A program made the position numbers and the translations under genes. From assembly GCA_016710465.1 (NCBI GenBank), contig JADJVS010000014.1, forward strand, positions 248,001-312,000: DNA of 64,000 nt. Reading direction: 5' to 3'. Shown here piece after piece: positions 1-9,011 of this stretch. The notes under the pieces were generated by a model that was not told where the DNA came from, ran no database searches, and saw nothing but the letters and a program-made list of their open reading frames with translations. Origin of the DNA: Sulfuritalea sp. (GTDB lineage: Bacteria; Pseudomonadota; Gammaproteobacteria; Burkholderiales; Rhodocyclaceae). Position 1 is the stretch's first letter. Each line of letters begins with the position of its first letter.

Positions 1-716
1 CGATCACGGTGCAGGACACCGCCGGCGTCGAGGGCGTGCTGCCGGTGGATCCGGGTTGGGTCGCTGACCAGGCCCGCGCCTTGCTCGAAGATATTCCCGT
101 TGCCGCTTTCAAGATGGGCCTGCTCGGCAGCGTCGAAGTCATTGCCGCCATTGCCGAAGTCGTGGCCGACTACCCGGATATTCCGCTGATCCTGGATCCG
201 GTGCTGGCCTCAGGCCGCGGCGACCAGTTCGCCGACGAGGAAATGATCGAGGCCATGATTGGCCTGCTCTTGCCGCAGACCACCCTCCTGACGCCGAACA
301 GCCTTGAGGCGCGGCGGCTGGCGCAACAACTGGGAGAGGGCGACGAAGGCGGTCGCGGCGGATCCGGCCTGGCGGACTGCGCCCACGGCCTGATCAATGC
401 GGGTTGCGAACAGGTCCTGATAACCGGCACCCATGAGGGAACGGCGCTGGTGGTGAACACGCTTTACGGCAGCCACGGCGTGATTCGCACCGACCGCTGG
501 GAGCGCTTGCCGGGAAGCTACCATGGATCGGGATGCACGCTCGCTTCGGCGATCGCCGCGCACCTCGCCCGTGGCGTGGAGATCGCCGAAGCGGTCAGGG
601 GTGGCCAGGAGTACACCTGGCGAACGCTGGCCGCCGGCTATCGGCCGGGCATGGGACAATTCATTCCGGATCGGCTATTCTGGTCACGGGAGGACGACGA
701 TGGCGCGGACGCTTGA
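1..716 (+). CDS. thiD: Hydroxymethylpyrimidine/phosphomethylpyrimidine kinase, 5' truncated by window edge
   Basis: This enzyme phosphorylates HMP and then HMP-P in the cytosol during thiamine synthesis. The reading frame is open from the window edge (codon phase starts at base 3), so the N-terminus lies outside. Visible are an internal VQDT stretch typical of the family, LILDPVLASG, TLLTPNSLEA, and the C-terminal GSGCTLASAIAAHLARG, which holds the anion hole and the conserved Cys of ThiD. About 235 residues of the usual 265-280 are present. The gene ends 33 bases before thiE, so the two are probably cotranscribed. Family identity is clear; only the start is missing. Confidence 0.93.
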   Translation, partial: ITVQDTAGVEGVLPVDPGWVADQARALLEDIPVAAFKMGLLGSVEVIAAIAEVVADYPDIPLILDPVLASGRGDQFADEEMIEAMIGLLLPQTTLLTPNSLEARRLAQQLGEGDEGGRGGSGLADCAHGLINAGCEQVLITGTHEGTALVVNTLYGSHGVIRTDRWERLPGSYHGSGCTLASAIAAHLARGVEIAEAVRGGQEYTWRTLAAGYRPGMGQFIPDRLFWSREDDDGADA

Positions 717-749
717 ACGACGCGCGAGGCCGTTGAAAGGGGACTGGCG

Positions 750-1379
750 TTGAAGCTCGGGGGCCTGTGCGCGGTTACGGTCGATGACATGCTGCTGCCA
801 CGCCTGTCGGCGCTGGTGAAGGCGGCGCTCGACGGCGGCACGCCCTACGTGCAGTACCGCAACAAGTCCGCGCCGCGCGCCCTGCGGCGCGCCCAGGCGG
901 CCGAGATGCTGCGCATCTGCCGCGGCGCCGGCGCCAGGCTGATCATCAATGACGACGTCTGGCTGGCGGTCGAAATCGGCGCTGACGGCGCCCATGTCGG
1001 CCGTGGCGACGCGCCTGGAGGATCCCTCCTCGCGGCGCGCGAGGCGCTTGGCGCGAAACGCATCCTCGGCGTTTCCTGCTACGCCGATCTGGCGCTCGGC
1101 GAGGAGGCCGCCAAAGCGGGCGCCGACTACATTGCCTTCGGCAGCATGTTTCCCTCGCGCACCAAGCCCGGCGCCAACCGCGCGCCGCTGGAAATCCTCG
1201 GCCAGGCGCGTCGCTTCGGCTTGCCGGTCGTCGCCATCGGCGGCATCACGCTGGAAAACGCGCCGCAATTGATCGCCGCCGGAGCCGACATGCTGGCCGT
1301 GGTCAGCGACCTGTTCGATGCCATGGACATCAAGGCGCGCGCCGAGGCCTACCAGAAGCTTTTTGCCGCCGCCAAGTGA
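750..1379 (+). CDS. thiE: Thiamine-phosphate synthase
   Basis: It joins HMP-PP to hydroxyethylthiazole phosphate to give thiamine phosphate. The 209-residue length matches the family's single TIM barrel. Motifs in order are YVQYRNKSA near residue 30, IINDDVWLAVEIGADGAHVG near 65, GVSCY near 107, GSMFPSRTKPGA near 130 and PVVAIGGI near 160. The start is a TTG at 750 preceded by AAAGGGG, since no ATG lies nearby in frame. It follows thiD and precedes hemL. Confidence 0.93.
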   Translation: MKLGGLCAVTVDDMLLPRLSALVKAALDGGTPYVQYRNKSAPRALRRAQAAEMLRICRGAGARLIINDDVWLAVEIGADGAHVGRGDAPGGSLLAAREALGAKRILGVSCYADLALGEEAAKAGADYIAFGSMFPSRTKPGANRAPLEILGQARRFGLPVVAIGGITLENAPQLIAAGADMLAVVSDLFDAMDIKARAEAYQKLFAAAK

Positions 1380-1439
1380 GGCGGCACGGTATTCTCGGCG
1401 GTGCCGCCGCCATTTCCTGAATTGAAAGACAAGTCGACC

Positions 1440-2717
1440 ATGTCACGCAACGAAGCCCTCTTTTCCCGCGCCCAGAAAACCATTCCCGGCGGCGTCAACT
1501 CGCCCGTCCGCGCTTTCCGCTCGGTGGGCGGCGCGCCGCGCTTCTTCACGCGCGGCGAAGGCGCCCGCGTCTGGGATGCCGACGGCAAGGCCTACCTCGA
1601 CTATGTCGGTTCCTGGGGCCCGCTGATCCTCGGCCACGCCGATCCCGACACCGTGGCGGCGGTGCAGCAGGCGGCGGCGAAGGGCCTGTCCTTCGGTGCG
1701 CCGACGGAAGGCGAGGTCGATCTGGCGGAACTTCTCGTGCAGCGCGTGCCGAGCATGGACATGGTGCGCCTGGTGTCCTCCGGCACCGAGGCGACGATGA
1801 GCGCGATCCGCCTCGCGCGCGGCTTCACCGGGCGCGACGTGATCGTCAAGTTCGAGGGCTGCTACCACGGCCACGGCGACAGCCTGCTGGTCAAGGCCGG
1901 CTCGGGCCTGCTGACTTTCGGCAATCCGTCGTCGGCCGGGGTGCCGGCGGATCTCGCCCAGCACACCCTGGTGCTCGACTACAACGACGCCCAGGGCCTG
2001 ACGGACGCCTTCGCCAGGCACGGCTCGACCATCGCCTGCGTCATCGTCGAGCCGGTGGCCGGCAACATGAACCTGATCGCACCCAAGCCCGAGTTCCTCG
2101 CCACCATGCGCGAGCTGTGCACCCGGCACGGCGCGGTGCTGATCTTCGACGAGGTGATGACCGGCTTCCGCGTTGGCCCTGGCTCGGCGCAGGGCCTCTA
2201 CGGCATCACGCCGGATCTGTCGACCTTCGGCAAGGTGGTCGGCGGCGGCATGCCGCTGGGCGCCTTCGGCGGGCGGCGCGAGATCATGGAAAAGATCGCG
2301 CCGCTGGGCCCCGTGTATCAGGCCGGCACGCTCTCGGGCAATCCCTTGTCGGTGGCGGCGGGCCTGGTGACGCTGAAGAAGATTGCTGCGCCCGGCTTTT
2401 ATGAGGCGCTCACGACGCGCACCCGAGCGCTGGTCGACGGCCTGGCCGGCGCCGCGAAGGCGCACGGCGTCAAGTTCAGCGCGCAGTCGGTGGGCGGCAT
2501 GTTTGGCGTGTATTTCGCCGCCACGCCGCCGACCTCTTATGCCGAAGTGATGGCGTCGGACAAGGAGGCTTTCAACCGCTTCTTCCACGCCATGCTCGAT
2601 GCCGGCGTGTATCTGGCGCCCTCGGCCTTCGAGGCCGGTTTCGTTTCGGCCGCGCATTCCGCCGCGGACATTGCCGCCACGGTGGCGGCGGCTGACGCGA
2701 TCTTCGCCCGCGGCTGA
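1440..2717 (+). CDS. hemL: Glutamate-1-semialdehyde 2,1-aminomutase
   Basis: This PLP enzyme converts glutamate-1-semialdehyde to 5-aminolevulinate in the C5 heme pathway. The 425 residues show the class III aminotransferase pattern: SSGTEATMSAIRLARG near 113, GCYHGHGD near 140, LIFDEVMTGFR near 234, and the PLP lysine in STFGKVVGGGMPLG at about residue 265. I chose the ATG at 1440 (MSRNEALFSRAQ) because the protein begins there in the family; an upstream in-frame GTG at 1401 would add 13 proline-rich residues. It is likely read with thiDE. Confidence 0.95.
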   Translation: MSRNEALFSRAQKTIPGGVNSPVRAFRSVGGAPRFFTRGEGARVWDADGKAYLDYVGSWGPLILGHADPDTVAAVQQAAAKGLSFGAPTEGEVDLAELLVQRVPSMDMVRLVSSGTEATMSAIRLARGFTGRDVIVKFEGCYHGHGDSLLVKAGSGLLTFGNPSSAGVPADLAQHTLVLDYNDAQGLTDAFARHGSTIACVIVEPVAGNMNLIAPKPEFLATMRELCTRHGAVLIFDEVMTGFRVGPGSAQGLYGITPDLSTFGKVVGGGMPLGAFGGRREIMEKIAPLGPVYQAGTLSGNPLSVAAGLVTLKKIAAPGFYEALTTRTRALVDGLAGAAKAHGVKFSAQSVGGMFGVYFAATPPTSYAEVMASDKEAFNRFFHAMLDAGVYLAPSAFEAGFVSAAHSAADIAATVAAADAIFARG

Positions 2718-2728
2718 GGCCGGGCGGG

Positions 2729-2744
2729 CAAGAGTCGGCGCTGG
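2729..2744 (-). repeat. Backbone copy of the CCAGCGCCGACTCTTG motif (minus strand), start of a longer repeat
   Basis: The minus strand reads CCAGCGCCGACTCTTG between hemL and the SMR gene. The plus-strand sequence continues to about 2791 with similarity to a copy inside the transglutaminase-like gene at 38639-38691. Other copies of the 16-mer are scattered through the backbone and the cassette array. Confidence 0.75.
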
Positions 2745-2791
2745 CTTCGCTTTGCGTACCCGGGATTCCGTTTCGCGGGCAGGTAACGGCG
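2737..2791 (+). repeat. About 55-bp dispersed repeat, intergenic copy
   Basis: This stretch (GGCGCTGGC, then CGCTTTGCGT, then TTCGCGGG) aligns with 38639-38691, with a few indels and substitutions. It fills most of the gap between hemL and the SMR exporter gene. Its function is unknown. Confidence 0.6.
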
Positions 2792-2801
2792 ACAAGTGCC
2801 T

Positions 2802-3140
2802 ATGCCGGCGCTGAGTCCCGCCGCCGCCTGGTTCGTGCTGCTGGTCGCCGGCCTGTGCGAGATCGCCTGGGCCATCGGCCTCAAGTACACCGAAGGTTTC
2901 ACGCGCCCCATCCCGAGCGTCTGGACGCTGGCGGCCATGGCGGCCTCGGTGATCCTGCTCGCCTGGTCGCTGAAGACCCTGCCGGTGGGTACCGCCTATG
3001 CGGTGTGGACAGGAGTCGGCGCTGTCGGCACGGCGATCCTGGGCATGGTCCTGTTCAATGAATCGCGCGAGGTGGCGCGCCTGGTCTGCATCGGCCTGAT
3101 CGTGGCCGGCATCCTCGGCCTCAAGCTGGTGACGAAGTAG
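2802..3140 (+). CDS. gdx: SMR-family exporter, Gdx/SugE-type (guanidinium exporter)
   Basis: This is a four-helix small multidrug resistance protein that exports cations by proton antiport as a dual-topology dimer. Helix 1 carries the essential Glu in CEIAWAIGLKYT. The stretch PVGTAYAVWTGVGAVGTAILGM is characteristic of the Gdx/SugE branch rather than EmrE. The ATG at 2802 gives about 112 residues, near the family norm; a GTG two codons upstream is also possible. I see no guanidine riboswitch in the short upstream gap, which is filled by a repeat. The substrate is inferred from the subfamily. Confidence 0.85.
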   Translation: MPALSPAAAWFVLLVAGLCEIAWAIGLKYTEGFTRPIPSVWTLAAMAASVILLAWSLKTLPVGTAYAVWTGVGAVGTAILGMVLFNESREVARLVCIGLIVAGILGLKLVTK

Positions 3141-4511
3141 TCAGCCTTCGCGGCGGGCCAGGTTGGCGGCAAGCAGCCTGCGCGCGCGGCGTGTTTCCAG
3201 CCAGCGCAGCGTGACGTAGGTGCCCCAGCCGACGAGCCCCATGGCAACGACGAAGGCGCCGTAGGACACCGGCCAGGGTATGCCCTGGGTCATCATCGAG
3301 AACTCGCTCATGCCGCCGACGCCGGCGATGATGTTGAGCGGCACGAACACCACGCTGATGGTGGTCAGCTTGGACACGCGCTTGTTCTGGTTGATGTTGA
3401 TGAAGCCGACCGTGGCGTCCATCAGGAAGTTGATCTTGCCGAAGAGGAAGGACGTATGGCCGTCCAGCGAATCGATGTCGCGCAGGATCTGGCGCGCATC
3501 GTCGTGCTGCTCGGTGGTCATCAGGCGGCTGCGCATCAGGAAGGACAGCGCGCGCCTCGTGTCGAGCACGTTGCGGCGGATGCGGCCGTTGAGGTCCTCC
3601 TCCTTGGCGATGTCGGAGAGGATTTCGGCGGCCTCGTCGTCGGTGACCTGCGGCGTCAGCACGGTGCGGCTGACCTTTTCCAGCTCGGCGTAGATGTCCT
3701 CCAACGCGTCCGCCGAGTATTCGACGTCGGCGTCATAGAGGTCGAGCAGCACGTCCTTGCCGTCGGTGACATAGCCCGGCTGGATGCGCGCGCGCAGGCG
3801 CTGCAGGCGGAACACCGGCAGTTCCTCGTCGCGCATCGAGAACAGGATGTTGTTGTGCAGGACGAAGGCCACCGCGACGTTGCGCGACTCGTCCTCCTTG
3901 TCCAGCAGGAAGTCCGAATGCATATGGACGTCGCCGTTGTCCTCGATGTAGAAGCGCGCCGATTCCTCGATGTCGGTCAGGTCGTCGGTGTCGGGCAGTT
4001 CGAGGCCGAAGACATCCTCGATCCATTGGCGCTCATCCTTGGACGGCGCGAGCAGGTCCACCCAGATCGGCGAGGTGGCGGCGAGGTCGTCCTTGCTGTC
4101 GATCTGGACCTGGCGCAGACGGCCGTTCTTCAGTTCGAAGGCATTGATCATCACCGGCTTGCGCGTTGCTTCCGTCGCCTGCTGCGTGCCCTGCAGATCG
4201 CCGGCGGTGGCCGCTGGCGCTTCATCGGGTTCCTCGTCGAGCGAGTCCTGGAGGGCGTCCGACATCTCGTCGAGGACGTCCTCGCCCTGCTCCTTGTCGA
4301 GCAACTCCCAGACCTGGACGCTCTCGTCCGGCGGCAGGGCATCGAGGATGCGCGCCACCGATTCCGGCGCCATGGGCTCCAGCCGCGCGCGCAGGGCGCT
4401 CCACTCCTGGCGACGGACGAGTTCCTCGACCTCGCGCAGGGTCTCCTGTTCCTCGGCGCGGCTGCGCGCTTCGGCGTCGTCTTCGGTGGTGGAGGCGAGG
4501 ATTTCGGACAT
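3141..4511 (-). CDS. CorA-type magnesium/cobalt transporter with an altered GMN motif
   Basis: This inner-membrane divalent cation channel has a long acidic cytoplasmic N-terminus. Residues 20-110 are Glu/Asp-rich and include a segment resembling the MgtE N domain (LDALPPDESVQVWELLDKEQG). The CorA domain follows, with two C-terminal membrane helices (KLTTISVVFVPLNIIAGVGG, then YGAFVVAMGLVGWGTYVTL). The usual GMN selectivity motif is replaced by GGMSEFSMM, so cation specificity may differ. I start at 4511 (MSEILAS); the upstream extension would overlap mtgA. The stop abuts the stop of the convergent SMR gene. Confidence 0.85.
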   Translation of the reverse strand: MSEILASTTEDDAEARSRAEEQETLREVEELVRRQEWSALRARLEPMAPESVARILDALPPDESVQVWELLDKEQGEDVLDEMSDALQDSLDEEPDEAPAATAGDLQGTQQATEATRKPVMINAFELKNGRLRQVQIDSKDDLAATSPIWVDLLAPSKDERQWIEDVFGLELPDTDDLTDIEESARFYIEDNGDVHMHSDFLLDKEDESRNVAVAFVLHNNILFSMRDEELPVFRLQRLRARIQPGYVTDGKDVLLDLYDADVEYSADALEDIYAELEKVSRTVLTPQVTDDEAAEILSDIAKEEDLNGRIRRNVLDTRRALSFLMRSRLMTTEQHDDARQILRDIDSLDGHTSFLFGKINFLMDATVGFININQNKRVSKLTTISVVFVPLNIIAGVGGMSEFSMMTQGIPWPVSYGAFVVAMGLVGWGTYVTLRWLETRRARRLLAANLARREG

Positions 4512-4530
4512 GGCGGCTATTTTAGGCGCT

Positions 4531-5256
4531 TCATGGAACCACGGCATTGTTCATGCGGCCGAGGATCAGCTCGGTGCGGCCGTTCATGTAGGCGGAATAG
4601 GGATTGCGCTCGTAGCGACGGGGTGCCGGCAGCATGACAGCCAGCCGGGCCGCTTGTTCCGGCCCCAACTGGGCGGCTGAAATCCCGAAGTAACGCCTTG
4701 CCGCCGCCTCCGCGCCGAACACGCCGTCGCCCCACTCGACGACATTGAGATAGACCTCGAGGATGCGCCGCTTGTCCCACAGCAGCTCGATCCAGACGGT
4801 AATGATGGCCTCCTCGCCCTTGCGCAGGAAGGTCTTGTTCGGCGACAGCAGCAGGTTCTTCGCCAGTTGTTGCGAAATGGTGGAGCCGCCAGCCACCACC
4901 TTGCCCTGCTTCTGGTTCTTTTCCAGCGCCTTCTGGATGCCCTCCCAGTCGAAGCCTTCGTGGTCGATGAATTTGTCGTCCTCGGCGGATATGACGGCGC
5001 GCTTGAGGTGGGTCGAGATCTTCGCGTAGGGCAGCCACTGGCGCTTGAGTTCGGCCTTGGGATTCTTGCGCCGCGCCTCGTCGAGGCGCTGCGACTGAAA
5101 GGCGGTCATCGACGGATCCATCCATTTCCACCAGACCACCCAGCCCAGGTACCAGCCCTGCCACAGCAGCAGCAACCCAAAGAACGCGGCCAGCCCGTAC
5201 TTGAGCCAGCGCGGTGCCGGACGCATTACGGCTCGGGGGGGGTTCGCTGCGCTCAC
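4531..5256 (-). CDS. mtgA: Monofunctional biosynthetic peptidoglycan transglycosylase
   Basis: This enzyme polymerises lipid II glycan chains at the periplasmic face of the inner membrane. One N-terminal membrane anchor (YGLAAFFGLLLLWQGWYL) is followed by a GT51 domain with the catalytic Glu motif AVISAEDDKFIDHEGFD near residue 87, GGSTISQQLAKNLLL near 120 and KRRILEVYLN near 160. The 241-residue length fits the family. A GTG at 5256 lies three bases after the aroE stop; an ATG at 5226 is the alternative start. It is probably translationally coupled to aroE. Confidence 0.94.
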   Translation of the reverse strand: MSAANPPRAVMRPAPRWLKYGLAAFFGLLLLWQGWYLGWVVWWKWMDPSMTAFQSQRLDEARRKNPKAELKRQWLPYAKISTHLKRAVISAEDDKFIDHEGFDWEGIQKALEKNQKQGKVVAGGSTISQQLAKNLLLSPNKTFLRKGEEAIITVWIELLWDKRRILEVYLNVVEWGDGVFGAEAAARRYFGISAAQLGPEQAARLAVMLPAPRRYERNPYSAYMNGRTELILGRMNNAVVP

Positions 5257-5259
5257 ATT

Positions 5260-6099
5260 TCATGAGGCATTCTTCAGGACGGCCAGCACTGGCGCGGTGT
5301 GCGGGCGCACGCCGCGCCAGACGAAGAAGGCCTCGGCGGCCTGCTCGACCAGCATGCCCAGGCCGTCGGCGACGCGGGCGCCGGACTCGCGGGCCTGGTT
5401 CATGAAGGCGGTGTCGCGGCCGTAGAGCATCTCGTAGGCAATGCAGCGCGGCCCGAACACGGAAGTCGGCAGTGGCAGCACGGCGCCCGACAAGCCGGCC
5501 GAGGTGGCGTTGATGACGAGATCGAAGCCGCGCCCCGCCAGATCACCGAAGCCGATGCTGTCCGGCTTGACGCCCACCGCGCAGCCCGGCAGGCGGGCGA
5601 ACTCGAGCGCCAGGCGCGCCGCCGTCTCCTCGGTGCGGTTGGCGATCAGCAGTTCCGCCGGGCCCTCCAGCAGCAGCGGCAGGATCACCCCGCGAGCGGC
5701 GCCGCCGGCGCCCAGCAGCAGGATGCGCCGGCCGGCGGGATCGCAGCCGAGGTTGTGCTTGAGGTCGCGCACCAGCCCGGCGCCGTCGGTGTTGTCGCCA
5801 AGTATTCCGTCGTGCTCGAAGCTCAGGGTATTCACCGCGCCGGCCGCCTCGGCCAGGGGCGTGCGCCGTGTCGCCAGGCGGAAGGCCTCTTCCTTGAAGG
5901 GCACCGTGACGTTGGCGCCGCGCGCGGCGGCGCGGTGTCGCGCACGAAAGGCGTCGACGGCGGCGGCAAAGCCATCCTTCTCGGCGAGTATGGCTTCGTA
6001 GCTCAAGTCCTGCCCGGTCTGCGCGGCGAACAGGGCATGGATGCGCGGCGACTTGCTGTGTCCGACTGGATTTCCAAACACGGCGTAGCGATCGGTCAT
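5260..6099 (-). CDS. aroE: Shikimate dehydrogenase
   Basis: It reduces 3-dehydroshikimate to shikimate with NADPH. The 279 residues show the N-terminal substrate motif GNPVGHSKSP, the catalytic lysine in NVTVPFKEEAF near residue 68, the nucleotide motif LLLGAGGAARGVILPLL near 130 and NATSAGLSG near 190. The order RNB exonuclease, tonB-like, aroE, mtgA is one I associate with betaproteobacteria. The gene starts right after the tonB-like stop, suggesting a single transcript. Confidence 0.95.
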   Translation of the reverse strand: MTDRYAVFGNPVGHSKSPRIHALFAAQTGQDLSYEAILAEKDGFAAAVDAFRARHRAAARGANVTVPFKEEAFRLATRRTPLAEAAGAVNTLSFEHDGILGDNTDGAGLVRDLKHNLGCDPAGRRILLLGAGGAARGVILPLLLEGPAELLIANRTEETAARLALEFARLPGCAVGVKPDSIGFGDLAGRGFDLVINATSAGLSGAVLPLPTSVFGPRCIAYEMLYGRDTAFMNQARESGARVADGLGMLVEQAAEAFFVWRGVRPHTAPVLAVLKNAS

Positions 6100-7038
6100 T
6101 CAGTCGGCTCGCAGGCGGTCGGCATTGGTGAAGGTCCAGGTGCGCGTGATTTCGAGGATGTCGGTGTCGCGGCGAATGGCGTCGGGGAAGGCGGCGTAGG
6201 GTGCGGCCATGCGTACGATGCGCCGCGCCGCGTCGTCGAGCAGGGGTTGCCCCGAGGGGCGGCTGACTTCGACGCGTTCGAGCTCGCCGCTGGCCTTGAT
6301 CACCACCGTCAACACCAGGCTGCCGTAGAGGCGGCCCTTGGCGGCATCCGGATAGTTGAGGTTGCCGATGCGCTCGATTTTCTGCCGCCAGTCCTCGACG
6401 TATTGTGCGAAGCGGTATTCCTCGACGCGGGCGCCGATGAACTTCTTGCGCGGCCGCTGGTTGTATTCCTCCATTTGCCGGGCGATCTGGCCTTCGAGGC
6501 GGGCGATGGCCATGGCGCTGCTGGCAAGGTCAAGGCCGGAACGCGTCGGTTCGGCGGAGGGATTGGGCTCGGGCTTGCCGCGATCCAGGGTCACCGAACG
6601 CTCGCCCTTGAGCCGCGTCATCTGCTGCTGTGCCTGGGCTTCGAGTTCCGCGACCTTGCGCTGGGCCTCGATCAATTCATTGCCCTCGCGGGTATTGGGC
6701 GAGGGTGGCAGCGGCGTCTTGGCGCGGCGGTTATCCTCTGTGTTGCCGCCGCCGTCGAGGTTGGTCTGCGCCTTGGCCTGGGCCTTGTCCGGCCGGGCCT
6801 TGCTCTTGCTGTTGACCAGGATGACTTCCAGCGCCCGTTCGCGCATCTTGTCCGCGAAGTCGGGCGGGGTGAAGCGTACCGCCAGCAACACACCGTGGAA
6901 CAGCAGCGAGATGCCAAAGGCCAGCGTCAGGTTGCGTCGCGGCGGGTCCATCGCCGCCAGGAAGGCCGGCAGCGGAATTGCCGGCAGCGCCGGCAATGCG
7001 GGCAGGGCAAGGCGTGGCAGGCTGGGCAGGCGTGGCAT
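6100..7038 (-). CDS. tonB: TonB-family energy transducer
   Basis: This is a periplasm-spanning protein that couples the proton motive force to outer-membrane receptors. The N-terminus is Pro/Leu-rich, followed by one membrane helix (LTLAFGISLLFHGVLLAV). A charged, Lys/Gln-rich middle that may be helical comes next. The C-terminal TonB domain contains RIGNLNYPDAAKGRLYGSLV and SGELERVEVSRPSGQPLLD. I start at 7038 (MPRLPSLPRLALP); an internal ATG just before the helix is possible. No exbB/exbD lies next to it, so it may use partners elsewhere. Confidence 0.82.
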   Translation of the reverse strand: MPRLPSLPRLALPALPALPAIPLPAFLAAMDPPRRNLTLAFGISLLFHGVLLAVRFTPPDFADKMRERALEVILVNSKSKARPDKAQAKAQTNLDGGGNTEDNRRAKTPLPPSPNTREGNELIEAQRKVAELEAQAQQQMTRLKGERSVTLDRGKPEPNPSAEPTRSGLDLASSAMAIARLEGQIARQMEEYNQRPRKKFIGARVEEYRFAQYVEDWRQKIERIGNLNYPDAAKGRLYGSLVLTVVIKASGELERVEVSRPSGQPLLDDAARRIVRMAAPYAAFPDAIRRDTDILEITRTWTFTNADRLRAD

Positions 7039-7051
7039 GAGCCTGCCAATT

Positions 7052-9001
7052 TTACTCCCCGGCCGTTTCCTCCCCCTCGTCGGCGAAGGCCTCATCAGAG
7101 CCGGTATTGGCCGCCAATTCGGGCGCCGGTTCAAGATAGCGCAGGCGGATCTCGGCCTCCAGCAAGTCAATGCCCTCGACGCTCAAACGCACCGCCGCGC
7201 CGCGCGGCGTGTCCGGCAGCGACGGCACGCGCAGCACCAGCGGAATGGCCTCCAGGCGCAGCAGGTTCTCGCGCAACACGCGCGCAGTCACGGTCCCGGC
7301 GCCCTCTTGCAGCAGCCAGCGCAGGCACCAGTAGCGCTCCATGCCGCGCTGGAATTCGGCATACGCGGCGTAGCTGAGTTCGAAGTCGCGCATGGCGGCC
7401 AGCAGTTCGGCCGACTTGGGCGGGAAGTAGGGTTTCTCGTCGCGCAACAGGGCCAGCAACTGCCACTGGTTGAGGAGGTCACAGTAGCGCCGCAGCGGCG
7501 AGGACGACCAGGCGTAGCAGTCGACGCCCAAGCCCTCGTGGGCGGCGGCGACGGTGCTCATGCGCACCTTGCCGGCGGTTTGCACGCGGTACAGCGCCGG
7601 GATGCCGGCATCGCGCAGCATCGCGCCCCAGGTGGCATTGGCCAGGATCATCAATTCGGCGACCAGGGTGTCGAGCGGGCTTCCGCGCGCGCGCTCTTCG
7701 ATGCTGACATGGCCCTTGCCCGGCTCGGCCGCGATGCCGCTATCGGCCGTCCAGTCGACGACGAAGTTGTAGTCCTTGCGGTTGCCGTTGTCGGAAGGCT
7801 TGCCGCGCCCCGCCTCCAGCACCTGGGCGAACTCCCACAGCAGCTTGAGTTCGTCGCGCCAGGCGAAGTCGCCCAAGCCCTGCGCCAGCGTGACGGCGTT
7901 GAACACCGGCTCGATGTCGTGATGGCGCAGGTTGGCGGCCACCGGCACGCGCTCGATGCGGGTCTCGTGGCCGAGCAGGCGATAGTCGGCGGCAACATCC
8001 AGATACAGCGAAATGGCCGGCACATCGTGCCCGGCGGCCAGCGTGAAATGTTCGACCACGTCCTCGGGCAGCATGGTGATCTTGCGTCCCGGCATGTACA
8101 CCGTGGACAGCCGCTCACGGGCGATGCGGCCGAGGTCGGACTCGGGCGTAAAGCCGAGGCCGGGTGCGGCGATGTGCACGCCGATGCGCCAGCCGCCTTC
8201 GGGCTTGGCCGTAACCGAGAAGGCATCGTCGATCTCGGTGGTATGCGCGTCGTCGACACTGAACGCAGCCACCTCGGCGAGCGGCAAATCGGCAGCTTCC
8301 ACGGGCGCGGCAAACGCCGGGAATCCCGTGCCGCCCTTGCCTTCCGGGAAGTACTCGAAGAGAAAGCGGCCAAGGTGGAAATCATGGGTCGAGGCCAGCG
8401 CACCACAGTCGAACAACAGCCGCGCGACGGATTTGCCCGTTTCGCCGCAGGCGGCTTCCAGCGCCTTGGTCTCGCCGCGGTTGCGGTCCGGCTTGTAGAT
8501 CAGTTGCGGCAGGATGGGGGCGAACTCGGGCGGCAGCCTGCCGTCCCTGAGTTCGCCGGCCATGCGTTCGATGGCCAGCGCCTGCTGACGTTTTTTCTCC
8601 AGCCCGGCCAGCGCCGCTTGCAGGATCTCGGGCGGCGCCTTGCGGAAGCGGCCGCGGCCCTTGCGATGGAAATACATCGGCGCCGAGTGCAGGCGTAGCA
8701 GCACGGCGGCCATCTGCACGGCATCGGGTTTGGCGCCGTGGTATTCGGCGGCCAGCTCCTCGAAGCCGAACTCTGCTTCGCCGCAGACCTCCCACAGGAA
8801 ATCGATGTCGATGCCCTCGGCCTCGGCCTCGGCACGCTCCAGCAGCTCGCCGGGCGCGGGCGCGGCGAAACGCTGCAGCACATTGGCGGCCTTGACCTTG
8901 GCGCGCTTGCCCGAGGCCAGCTCGACCTGCAGCGAGGTCGTGTTGTCGGCCAGCACGGAACCGGCGCGAAACACGCCGTCTTCTTCAAACAGGATATTCA
9001 T
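7052..9001 (-). CDS. RNB-domain (RNase II family) exoribonuclease
   Basis: This is a processive 3'-5' hydrolytic RNA exonuclease. The 649 residues include the RNB signature FSVDDAHTTEIDDAFSV near residue 248, with the metal-binding aspartates, then VHIAAPG and the YMPGRKITMLPE segment. An S1-like tail is probably present before the acidic C-terminus. It belongs to the shorter RNase II group found beside tonB and aroE rather than full-length RNase R. It starts at the 3' end of the window's largest leftward gene group. Confidence 0.88.
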   Translation of the reverse strand: MNILFEEDGVFRAGSVLADNTTSLQVELASGKRAKVKAANVLQRFAAPAPGELLERAEAEAEGIDIDFLWEVCGEAEFGFEELAAEYHGAKPDAVQMAAVLLRLHSAPMYFHRKGRGRFRKAPPEILQAALAGLEKKRQQALAIERMAGELRDGRLPPEFAPILPQLIYKPDRNRGETKALEAACGETGKSVARLLFDCGALASTHDFHLGRFLFEYFPEGKGGTGFPAFAAPVEAADLPLAEVAAFSVDDAHTTEIDDAFSVTAKPEGGWRIGVHIAAPGLGFTPESDLGRIARERLSTVYMPGRKITMLPEDVVEHFTLAAGHDVPAISLYLDVAADYRLLGHETRIERVPVAANLRHHDIEPVFNAVTLAQGLGDFAWRDELKLLWEFAQVLEAGRGKPSDNGNRKDYNFVVDWTADSGIAAEPGKGHVSIEERARGSPLDTLVAELMILANATWGAMLRDAGIPALYRVQTAGKVRMSTVAAAHEGLGVDCYAWSSSPLRRYCDLLNQWQLLALLRDEKPYFPPKSAELLAAMRDFELSYAAYAEFQRGMERYWCLRWLLQEGAGTVTARVLRENLLRLEAIPLVLRVPSLPDTPRGAAVRLSVEGIDLLEAEIRLRYLEPAPELAANTGSDEAFADEGEETAGE

Positions 9002-9011
9002 TGGGCCAATC

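Noticed and set aside
3456..4637. Long antisense frames over corA and over many other high-GC genes (for example 5299-7377, 6356-8698, 12334-14490)
   Set aside because: They are mirror frames of well-supported genes on the other strand with no family features; high GC leaves such frames open.
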